Source: an uncultured Prevotella sp. (GTDB lineage Bacteria; Bacteroidota; Bacteroidia; Bacteroidales; Bacteroidaceae). Taken from it: 15,536 bases of DNA. The notes beneath the pieces are model-generated. The model searched no databases. It saw only the letters and a program-made list of their open reading frames with translations, and was not told the DNA's origin. The stretch covers positions 1 through 15,536 of the forward strand of contig URLI01000045.1 in NCBI GenBank assembly GCA_900548585.1. Direction: 5' to 3'. Shown here in pieces: positions 6,196 through 12,873 of the stretch. Numbering within the stretch: position 1 is the stretch's first letter; every line of letters begins with the position of its first letter. A program made the translations under genes and the position numbers.

Positions 6196-6288
6196 GAAAC
6201 AAGTCCGTCCGGTTGGCGGGACATTTCATGGCGAGCGGCTCCGTTGTGCGCTCGCCGTGGTTTCCCGCCAGCCGGACTCACTTGTTTC
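6196..6288 (-). terminator. Long interrupted stem-loop followed by T-tract (terminator or attenuator)
   Basis: The arms 6196-6221 and 6263-6288 are complementary over 26 bp with three mismatched positions, one of which can be a G-U pair. They enclose a second perfect 8-bp hairpin, GGCGAGCG (6230-6237) with CGCTCGCC (6249-6256). On the minus strand the outer stem ends in GTTTC and runs into seven T residues. That is the form of an intrinsic terminator between two FKBP genes. No TAnnTTTG box lies between it and the next start at 6160, so either transcription reads through or a promoter lies inside the upstream gene. Confidence 0.65.
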
Positions 6289-6320
6289 CTGTTTTCATTT
6301 GTTGCGGAAGTCCTTTCCCG

Positions 6321-7199
6321 TTATTTCTTCTCGCCGAGAGAAATGAGCTCTATCTTGAATATGAGAGCCGAGAAGGGCTTTATCTCACCGGCCTCACGCG
6401 GTCCGTATGCCTGATCCTGCGGTATGCACACCTCCCACACGCTGCCAACCGGCATGTGGAGCAGTGCCTCCGTGAAGCCCGGTATCACCTGGTTGACGCG
6501 CATCGGCGCTGGCTCTCCGCGCTTGTACGAGCTGTCGAACACCGTTCCGTCGATGAGTTTCCCCTCGTAGTGCAGTGTGACGAGCGACGTGTCCTTCGGC
6601 ATCGGGCCTTTCCCCTCCTTTATCACGGTGTAGAGAACACCCTTTCCGAGTTTCTTTACGCCTTCTTTCTTGGCATATTTTTCCACGAAAGCCTCGTTCT
6701 TTTTCTTGTAGTTGCCATACTGCTTCTCCATTGCCACGGACTTTATCTTGTCCATCTTCTCCTGCATTGTCTTCACGGCTTTTTCCTGGGTCATCAGCCC
6801 CTTGCTGCCCAGCACGGCTGTCGAGAAGCCGGCCATGAAGTTTTTCAGCGAAATGGACTGCGTTGAGTCGTTGCCGAACAGCTCGTGGTTGATGCCCGGC
6901 ATCATCTGGTTGCTTATCTGCTGCCCTATCTGCAGTCCCGCGATGTATGCGTTCTTCTTCTTGTCGTCTCCTGCGTTCGCTCCCTCGTTGACACCTCTTA
7001 GGAAGTCTTCCATGTAGGCGGTGTCAACTCCGAGTCGCATCACGAGGTAATCCTTCAGTCCGTTTGTCTGTGCCATGCCCATGGCGTAGCTCAGCGTGTC
7101 GAGGTCTGTCTTAAGGTCGGCTTTAGGCGCCGAGTTGTTGCATGCCGTGAAAGACGCGGCTGCCATGGCTATTGCAGCCACGAAAGTTAATTTTTTCAT
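6321..7199 (-). CDS. Lipoprotein FKBP-type peptidyl-prolyl isomerase
   Basis: 292 residues. The signal peptide MKKLTFVAAIAMAAASFTAC ends in a lipobox (FTAC, Cys20), so the protein is lipid-anchored in the envelope. Asn-Asn follows the Cys, which does not suggest inner-membrane retention by Asp at +2. The helical FKBP-N-like region is about 33-180 and contains a Lys-rich section at 136-178. The catalytic FKBP domain is about 185-287, with Tyr211, Phe221-Asp222, Val238-Ile239 and Tyr265. The pocket-floor Trp of canonical FKBPs is replaced by Phe242 (GFTEAL instead of GWTEAL), which may lower isomerase activity or FK506 affinity. It lies 61 nt downstream of the cytoplasmic FKBP gene and is followed by the stem-loop at 6196-6288. 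Confidence 0.9.
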   Translation of the reverse strand: MKKLTFVAAIAMAAASFTACNNSAPKADLKTDLDTLSYAMGMAQTNGLKDYLVMRLGVDTAYMEDFLRGVNEGANAGDDKKKNAYIAGLQIGQQISNQMMPGINHELFGNDSTQSISLKNFMAGFSTAVLGSKGLMTQEKAVKTMQEKMDKIKSVAMEKQYGNYKKKNEAFVEKYAKKEGVKKLGKGVLYTVIKEGKGPMPKDTSLVTLHYEGKLIDGTVFDSSYKRGEPAPMRVNQVIPGFTEALLHMPVGSVWEVCIPQDQAYGPREAGEIKPFSALIFKIELISLGEKK

Positions 7200-7260
7200 T
7201 GTCTTTTATTTTATGTTTATCAATTGTTTCTCACTGTCTGTTCTGTATGTGCCGCTGTTG

Positions 7261-7866
7261 TCACAGCACGTTGAGCAGTTCCACGTCGAACACGAGTGCC
7301 GCGAACGGCGGAATGCTTGCTCCTGCGCCGCCCTCGCCGTATGCCAGTTTGTATGGTATGAAGAAGCGTGTCTTGCCGCCCTCTTTCATCAGCTGCAGCC
7401 CCTCTGTCCACCCCACTATAACTCCGTCAAGCGGGAACACTGCCGGCTCTCCGCGCTGCACGCTGGAGTCGAACACCGTGCCGTCGGTCAGGAAGCCCTC
7501 GTAGTGGCAGCGCACCTTGTCGCTTGCCTTTGGCTGTTTGCCGGTGCCTTCCTTGATGACTTTGTATTGCAGTCCGCTCGCCGTCGTCACCACGCCTTCC
7601 TTTCTGGCGTTCTCCGCGAGGAATTTCTCTCCCTCCGCCTTTGCCGCCTTTCCCTTCTCGGCGCGTTCCGCCTGCATTTTCTTCTCCTGCTCCGCGAAGT
7701 GTCCCTGCACTATTTGCTGCGCCTCGCTGTGCTTCATCTTGAGCGGTTTGTTCTCTATCACGTCCCTGACTGCGTCCGCGAAGTCGTCGATGCTCAGGCC
7801 TTCGATGTTCATCTGTGCCAGTTGCTGGCCGATGCCGAGGCCCAGGCCGTAGCTAAGTTTGTTCAT
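7261..7866 (-). CDS. Cytoplasmic FKBP-type peptidyl-prolyl isomerase (FklB-like)
   Basis: 201 residues with no signal peptide; it opens directly with the FKBP-N-type segment (MNKLSYGLGLGIGQQLAQMN). Residues 1-90 are the helical dimerisation part and 95-199 the FKBP fold. The pocket residues are Tyr122, Phe132-Asp133, Val149-Ile150, Trp153 and Tyr176 (AYGEGG). It resembles E. coli FKBP22 (FklB) in size and layout. It is the first gene of the minus-strand operon, with a 5' leader of about 40 nt from the promoter at 7912-7942. No upstream in-frame ATG would add a signal peptide. The three FKBP genes look like tandem duplicates that have moved to different compartments. Confidence 0.9.
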   Translation of the reverse strand: MNKLSYGLGLGIGQQLAQMNIEGLSIDDFADAVRDVIENKPLKMKHSEAQQIVQGHFAEQEKKMQAERAEKGKAAKAEGEKFLAENARKEGVVTTASGLQYKVIKEGTGKQPKASDKVRCHYEGFLTDGTVFDSSVQRGEPAVFPLDGVIVGWTEGLQLMKEGGKTRFFIPYKLAYGEGGAGASIPPFAALVFDVELLNVL

Positions 7867-7911
7867 TCTTTACGATTTAACTATATGAATTTATTACTAT
7901 AATTTAGGTTG

Positions 7912-7942
7912 CAAAAGTAGTTATAAAATTCATTACATGCAA
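7912..7942 (-). promoter_or_regulatory. Promoter of the FKBP operon
   Basis: On the minus strand TTG (7942-7940) is followed, 20 nt later, by TACTTTTG (7919-7912), a full TTG-N20-TAnnTTTG match. The start of FKBP translation at 7866 is about 45 nt downstream. This is the only promoter of this quality seen for the minus-strand series. Confidence 0.7.
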
Positions 7943-8015
7943 GCAAACCCCTGTTAATTATAATCATTTAGCACTCTTTATGTACGATATTTGAACATTT
8001 AATCATTGCTGACTG

Positions 8016-8045
8016 TTGTTTTATGTCACTTTTTTTGTACCTTTG
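8016..8045 (+). promoter_or_regulatory. Promoter P1 of the T9SS cargo gene
   Basis: TTG at 8016-8018 and TACCTTTG at 8038-8045 are 19 nt apart and match the Bacteroidetes -33/-7 pattern. The predicted leader to the ATG at 8215 is about 160 nt, unusually long. Confidence 0.6.
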
Positions 8046-8098
8046 CCGCCCCGTCCGTGGTTTCTGTGTGTGTTGGCATGGTGGCCCGGGGCAGGCAA

Positions 8099-8106
8099 TA
8101 CTTTTG
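8099..8106 (+). promoter_or_regulatory. Possible second -7 box (P2) for the T9SS cargo gene
   Basis: TACTTTTG fits TAnnTTTG. The nearest upstream TTG (8073-8075) is 23 nt away, longer than usual, so this is a weaker candidate that would give a leader of about 100 nt. Confidence 0.3.
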
Positions 8107-8214
8107 TATATTGGTTATTCCACCGTACAACTTGAAAGCTGCGCGGCGTTTTTTTTACGCACAATGCAAAGGCAGTATTATCTGTATAAAATATTAAACC
8201 AAATTTAAAATCAA

Positions 8215-11200
8215 ATGAGTAAACTAAGAACAAGTAAGACCAGGGCACTTGCGCTTTGCGTGTGGCTGTGCCTGTTTGGTCTGGTGAATTCACACGCCCA
8301 GGCTGCGCTCGACTTCTCGTCGCTCAGCGAGGAGAACCCGCAGTCGGGCATCTCGGTGACGGAGAAGTATGTTGAGGCGCTCAAGGATGGTGTGTGGAAG
8401 TCCATCTACACATACGAGGGGAAAAGATGGATGGCGCCATTCAGGAACGCGTATTTCCAGCAGTCGAACTCTGCGATTGACAAGAATGACTATCAGAGTT
8501 ATCTCGTCTCCCCGGCGCTCACGCTCAGCGACATATCCGGCAACCAGCTCACGTTCGAGTATGAGGCTGCCCTGGTCAAGGGCGACGTGAAACTCGAGAT
8601 GCTCATCATCGACAAAAATGGCGACACCAAGGCCACGATAGGCGAGATAGCCGGTGTCTTCGGCTCGCAGCCAGGCGACTGGAAGTCGTTCAGCGCGACG
8701 ATTCCTTCAGACCTCGGAGGCATCGGCTTCATCGCCTTTGCCACGAAAGGGACAAAGGACAACCGCGCGCAGTTCAGGGTCAGGAACATCAACACCGTCG
8801 CGGGGGAACTGCCTGTGACCATCACCACGACACAGCAGGAGATAGACTTCGGCGATTTGAATGTGGGAGAACAGAGTTACCGCAAGGACATCAACGTGCT
8901 GATAGCCAACTTCAGCGGTAACCCGACAGCAAAACTGACGAGTGGAAACACCGACGAGTTCACCGTGCTTACCGACGAACTGAATCCCACTGGAGGAAAG
9001 ATCGGCGTGTATTTCATGCCGAAGAGCAGGGGCGACAAGAACGCCACGCTGACGATAACGGCAGGGGATGCCACAGCAACAGTGACACTCAAGGGCAAGG
9101 CAACGGGCGGAGTGGCGCCGGACAACCCCACGGTGGAGCTCCTCGAGGATGAGTTCTTCTATCAGTTTGACGGCAACAAGCCATCGAAATGGCAGACGGA
9201 AGGCGACGTGACGAAACTCGAAGGCACCGACAGGTACAACTCTGACAGTGGCTTCGGGGTTGGGATTGAGACTGGCGGGGTCCCCGGTTTCCTGTCGCAG
9301 GAAATAGACCTCAGCGCCGCTGGCAAGAATGTTGAGGAAGGCGGCGAGCTGGAATGCCTCATACACTATTTCACCGAGAAGTCCGGCGTACCCGGCGGGC
9401 CGCTCGGGCTGGCTTATCATTGGCTGGACGAGAACGGCGACAACGTCCAAGGCGTGGAGGATGACTTCACGTTCAACCCCAACGTAACGTTTGGAAGGAA
9501 CAAGGCCTGGGGCGAGTTGAAATTCAGAATGGTATGCCCGGCGGGTGCGGCAAAACTCGTGGCGAAGGTGCTGGTGGCGCCTAACAGCAAGGTGCGCATG
9601 GACGACTTCAGCGTGAAACGCCTGTCGAACAAGGACAAGACACCGCTCGTGGCAGTGCTGCCGCAGTACCGCACCATCGTGGGAGAGGTCGGAGTGCCGG
9701 TGGAATACACCGTGGTGATGCAGGGAATGCACCTTGCCGCCGACCAGGAGCCAAACTTCGGCGGGACAAACGCGGCCGACGTGCTGAAACTTGACGTGGA
9801 GAAACTGCCCAAGAGCGGAACGACGGAGGCAAAACTGACCGTGACACCGACAAAGAAGGGCGCGTTCGTGGGAAGCAACGCTTACTCGCTGAAATTCGGC
9901 GGGGCAGACCCGGAGAACACGGGAAGCCTCATGCTGATGGCCTACTTCAAGGCCGCCGGGACAACGCCGGCAATCGCCCTCAAGGATGGCACGCCGGTGC
10001 GCGAGATGAAGGCGGAGCCGGGAAAGACCGACGAGCAGACCGTGGAGTTCGACATAAACGATGTGATAACGAGCGTTGACCTCGCCGTCGTGCAGGAGGA
10101 ACCGGGCATATTCACCATCGACAAGTCGCAGTTCTACTATTCGCAGGCTGTGGAGAAACTTTACCAGGGCCCGGTTAAGATTACGTTCAAACCAAGGAAA
10201 GCCGGGGAATACAACGCCACGCTGATGCTGACGAGCGTCCTGGCCGACACGCTGCGCATACCGCTGAGGGGCGTGTGCAAGGCTGCTCCGGCAGGAGGGA
10301 TGGCAGAGGAGTTCAGCGCAGACCAGACCATGGACCCGCGCTTCACCGGCGAGGCATGGAGAAATTTCCACAAGTTCGACCTCGGCTACTGGAAACTCGA
10401 TGGAAAGTGGAACGCTGCAAACAGCGTTACCGTGAACAAGGACGGCACACTCTATCTCGATGAGATAATTGCAAACGGGGTGAACACCGTGACGATGACA
10501 CCTGCGGCAAGTGCCGCTGACTGCAAGGCGCAGTACTCTATTGACGGAGGTGGACACTGGACTGATGCCGCATCGGCCGACGCGGAGGGCACTTTCGCCA
10601 TCGGCACCCACCGCCCGACATTCATACGCTTCGTGGCAGGGAAGGAGGTTGCCGTCAATTCCGTGTTGCTCGACGCAAACAAGGCAGCCGACCGCCAGCA
10701 GTTCACAAAGATTGAGGATGCCATGATCAAGTCAGCCGACGACGGCGCGCTGGCTGTTGTCAACGAGACGTTCGACAACCTGCGCCACACGCGCGTGCTT
10801 GGCCTCGGCGGATGGCAGAACATCACGGTGAGGGGCGAGCGCCCGTTCTACGCATGGCATCAGAAGAATGCCGGGCAGACGGAGGTGGAGAACGAGGTGG
10901 CACAGATCTCGTTCTTCCGCTGGGGCACTGACGATAACCGCGAACACGAGACGTGGCTCATTTCGCCGACACTCTCGTACAAGGATGCCGGCAGCAAGGT
11001 GGTGACGTTCAGCCTGCGCTTCAACAACCCGACGCAGGACGGGCAGGAGGCGTTCGGCCTATACGTCATAACCGAGAAGGAAGGCCAGGCAAAGGCACAC
11101 TACCTCAATCTCGTGGACTATGTTCCCGAGGGCGTCACCGTTGAACCGGAAACGTGGTACGACTACCGCATAGACCTCTCGGAAATCGAGGGACTGGACA

Positions 11201-11847
11201 TAGACGACAAATTCCACGTGGCATACTCGTTCTACAGTCCGGTGGGAGGAAACGCGACATCGCTCAATTTCATGTTGGACGACTTCACGTTCGGACGCAC
11301 CGACCTGCCCGTGATCACCGCCGACAGGAACATGCTCAATTTCTTCTTCCGCACAGGAATAGGCACTGACCCGCAGACGCTGAGCATCACGACGGAGCGC
11401 GCATACGCACCCGTCACAATCACGCTCGTGCCGTCAATGATGGGCGCGTTCTTCAAATACAACACCGCGAAGCTGCCGGCGGAAGGCGGAGACATCGCGA
11501 TTGGTTACAAGAGCGACGACCCGACGACACGCGCCGCAGCGCTCATGATACAGACACGCGGCGCAGCACCGCTTATGGTGAAGTTGCTCGCGCAACTTGA
11601 GGGAACAACCGGCATCGGCGACGCACGCGTCGACGCCAACGGCGCACCGGTGCCCGTGGTCACGGCAGACGGCATACGCGTGAGCGGCAGCTACAAGGCG
11701 TTCCGCATCTTCTCTGCCGCAGGACAACTGCTGAAGCAGGGCGGCAGCCGCGAGAACATCAGCACCGCAGGCCTCAGCTGTGGCGTGGTGATACTCCAGC
11801 TCGTCACTGACGAGGGAACAAAGTCGTTCGCCATACAGGTGAGATAA
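8215..11847 (+). CDS. Large multidomain secreted protein with T9SS sorting tail
   Basis: 1210 residues. The signal peptide is residues 1-28; cleavage after Ser-His-Ala would leave Gln29 at the N-terminus. A choice-of-anchor-J-like beta-sandwich covers about 45-192 (YLVSPALTL hallmark). An Ig/BACON-like segment follows at about 203-296 (IDFGDLNVGEQ). A CBM-like region spans about 310-470 and ends in RMDDFSVKRL. Two or three more Ig-like segments follow to about 690, then a region of about 700-820 without a clear family. A second anchor-J-like module is at about 850-1027 (TWLISPTLSY, LDDFTFG), with another Ig-like segment to about 1130. Residues 1150-1210 have the type A T9SS pattern (IRVSGSYKAFRIFSAAGQLL ... 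FAIQVR). It should be secreted and attached to the cell surface, perhaps binding glycans or host proteins. No catalytic motif was seen. It is monocistronic, with a hairpin at 11879. Confidence 0.85.
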   Translation: MSKLRTSKTRALALCVWLCLFGLVNSHAQAALDFSSLSEENPQSGISVTEKYVEALKDGVWKSIYTYEGKRWMAPFRNAYFQQSNSAIDKNDYQSYLVSPALTLSDISGNQLTFEYEAALVKGDVKLEMLIIDKNGDTKATIGEIAGVFGSQPGDWKSFSATIPSDLGGIGFIAFATKGTKDNRAQFRVRNINTVAGELPVTITTTQQEIDFGDLNVGEQSYRKDINVLIANFSGNPTAKLTSGNTDEFTVLTDELNPTGGKIGVYFMPKSRGDKNATLTITAGDATATVTLKGKATGGVAPDNPTVELLEDEFFYQFDGNKPSKWQTEGDVTKLEGTDRYNSDSGFGVGIETGGVPGFLSQEIDLSAAGKNVEEGGELECLIHYFTEKSGVPGGPLGLAYHWLDENGDNVQGVEDDFTFNPNVTFGRNKAWGELKFRMVCPAGAAKLVAKVLVAPNSKVRMDDFSVKRLSNKDKTPLVAVLPQYRTIVGEVGVPVEYTVVMQGMHLAADQEPNFGGTNAADVLKLDVEKLPKSGTTEAKLTVTPTKKGAFVGSNAYSLKFGGADPENTGSLMLMAYFKAAGTTPAIALKDGTPVREMKAEPGKTDEQTVEFDINDVITSVDLAVVQEEPGIFTIDKSQFYYSQAVEKLYQGPVKITFKPRKAGEYNATLMLTSVLADTLRIPLRGVCKAAPAGGMAEEFSADQTMDPRFTGEAWRNFHKFDLGYWKLDGKWNAANSVTVNKDGTLYLDEIIANGVNTVTMTPAASAADCKAQYSIDGGGHWTDAASADAEGTFAIGTHRPTFIRFVAGKEVAVNSVLLDANKAADRQQFTKIEDAMIKSADDGALAVVNETFDNLRHTRVLGLGGWQNITVRGERPFYAWHQKNAGQTEVENEVAQISFFRWGTDDNREHETWLISPTLSYKDAGSKVVTFSLRFNNPTQDGQEAFGLYVITEKEGQAKAHYLNLVDYVPEGVTVEPETWYDYRIDLSEIEGLDIDDKFHVAYSFYSPVGGNATSLNFMLDDFTFGRTDLPVITADRNMLNFFFRTGIGTDPQTLSITTERAYAPVTITLVPSMMGAFFKYNTAKLPAEGGDIAIGYKSDDPTTRAAALMIQTRGAAPLMVKLLAQLEGTTGIGDARVDANGAPVPVVTADGIRVSGSYKAFRIFSAAGQLLKQGGSRENISTAGLSCGVVILQLVTDEGTKSFAIQVR

Positions 11848-11878
11848 AAGTCTGCCGGACATGCCGGCGACACAAAAT

Positions 11879-11912
11879 GCAATGCCCGGGCGCGCAAGCA
11901 CCCGGGCATTGC
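11879..11912 (+). terminator. 12-bp GC-rich hairpin after the T9SS cargo gene
   Basis: GCAATGCCCGGG (11879-11890) pairs perfectly with CCCGGGCATTGC (11901-11912) around a 10-nt loop, starting 31 nt after the stop. No T-tract follows, as with the hairpin at 687-711. Confidence 0.6.
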
Positions 11913-11963
11913 CGCATAATGTAAACCCCAATCGGCCAATGGAGATTTCGCAAAGCAAAAAGT

Positions 11964-11986
11964 AGGGACTTACGCCCTGTAAGTCC
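11964..11986. repeat. REP-like palindromic intergenic element, copy 2
   Basis: AGGGACTTACGCCCTGT (11964-11980) matches the reverse complement of 1868-1884 at 16 of 17 positions. Two mutually exclusive hairpins are possible: GGACTTAC with GTAAGTCC (11966-11973 and 11979-11986), or AGGG with CCCT (11964-11967 and 11975-11978). Confidence 0.5.
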
Positions 11987-12040
11987 GCACTCTGCACAGT
12001 AATATTGCAGGCATTGCCGTGAAATAATGCGGTGGTTTGC

Positions 12041-12071
12041 TTGCAACTGACAAATTTTATCGCTATTTTTG
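12041..12071 (+). promoter_or_regulatory. Promoter of the sirtuin-OPT-Fur operon
   Basis: TTG at 12041-12043 and TATTTTTG at 12064-12071, separated by 20 nt, give a full match to the -33/-7 pattern. The leader to 12149 is about 70 nt and contains an inverted repeat (12088-12095 with 12121-12128) that ends 20 nt before the start codon. Confidence 0.7.
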
Positions 12072-12148
12072 CAAACGGAAAAACATGCGGCATGGTGTCG
12101 GGCGTAATGCAGCCGGCATTCCATGCCGTGTAACTAAACTATGAAGAT

Positions 12149-12847
12149 ATGAAGAAAATTGTTGTATTGACAGGTGCGGGAATGTCGGTGGAGAGCGGGC
12201 TCAGCACTTTCCGCTCGGAGAACGGACTGTGGGAGAACCACCCGGTGTCGCGCGTGGCGACACACGAGGCATGGGAGACGGACCCGGAGTATGTGAACGG
12301 CTTCTACAACATGCTGCGGACCAAATATGCCGACGTGAAGCCCAACAGGGGGCACCTGCTCGTGGCGAGGCTCGAGGAGAAGTATGACGTGACGGTCGTC
12401 ACGCAGAACGTTGACAACCTCCACGAGGCTGCCGGCAGCACGAAGGTGATACACCTGCACGGCGAACTGATGAAGGCTTGCTCGAGCCGCGACGTGGAGG
12501 ACACGCGGTGCCATGTCCGTCTCGGCGGCGACAGGCTGGAGATAAAGCCCGGCGAGCTGGCTGCCGACGGGTCGCTGCTGCGCCCCTACATCGTGTTCTT
12601 CGGCGAGGCGGTGCCCAACATCAGCGTGGCGGCGGAGCGTGTCGCAGATGCCGACATCATGATAATAATAGGCACGTCGATGGTGGTGTATCCAGCCGCA
12701 GGCCTCGTGGGCTACGCGCCCCACGGCACACCGGTCTGGCTGATAGACCCCAACGAGGTGATGGGCAGCGTGAGGGGCAGCTTCACGCATATAAAGAAAG
12801 GCGCGTCGGCAGGCATGGAGGAACTGTTCGCCGGACTGATGAAATAG
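12149..12847 (+). CDS. Sirtuin (NAD-dependent protein deacylase) without zinc cysteines
   Basis: 232 residues, a compact bacterial Sir2. NAD-binding motifs: GAGMSVESGLSTFR (9-22), TQNVDNLHEAAG (85-96) and GTSMVVYPAAG (175-185). The catalytic base is His104 in HLHGEL. The usual two CxxC zinc-binding pairs are absent: only Cys111 and Cys121 occur in the region, with CSSRDVEDTRC in place of the zinc knuckle. Such zinc-free small sirtuins occur in Bacteroidetes. The acyl-pocket Tyr-x-x-Arg of class III desuccinylases (FYNxRR in E. coli CobB) is here FYNMLR: Tyr53 is kept, Leu56 takes the Arg position and Arg57 is one residue later. Acyl preference is therefore uncertain. It is the first gene of the operon; the OPT gene follows after 26 nt. 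Confidence 0.9.
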   Translation: MKKIVVLTGAGMSVESGLSTFRSENGLWENHPVSRVATHEAWETDPEYVNGFYNMLRTKYADVKPNRGHLLVARLEEKYDVTVVTQNVDNLHEAAGSTKVIHLHGELMKACSSRDVEDTRCHVRLGGDRLEIKPGELAADGSLLRPYIVFFGEAVPNISVAAERVADADIMIIIGTSMVVYPAAGLVGYAPHGTPVWLIDPNEVMGSVRGSFTHIKKGASAGMEELFAGLMK

Positions 12848-12873
12848 AATGAAACGATAACAAGATAAATAAA

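Larger units (their letters stand above)
7867..8214. other. Divergent AT-rich intergenic region
   Basis: This spacer of about 350 nt separates the minus-strand FKBP operon from the plus-strand T9SS cargo gene. It contains one promoter for the former and one or two for the latter (separate entries), and a transcribed leader of about 160 nt before 8215. An eight-T run at 8149-8156, between GCG and ACGC, lies in that leader. No small ORF with supporting features was seen. Confidence 0.6.
11848..12148. other. Intergenic region with terminator, REP-like element and promoter
   Basis: This 301-nt spacer contains, in order, the terminator hairpin (11879-11912), the REP-like palindrome (11964-11986), the sirtuin-operon promoter (12041-12071), and a leader that can pair CGGCATGG (12088-12095) with CCATGCCG (12121-12128) just before the ATG at 12149. 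No gene was seen. Confidence 0.55.

Noticed and set aside
6161..6229. N-terminal extension of the exported FKBP (start at 6229)
   Set aside because: It would put 23 residues before a normal signal peptide and run through the terminator-like stem and T-tract.
8707..10611. 634-residue minus-strand ORF
   Set aside because: It lies wholly inside the T9SS cargo gene, in a GC-rich stretch that keeps antisense frames open. Its product is rich in Arg, His, Val and Leu with no domain.
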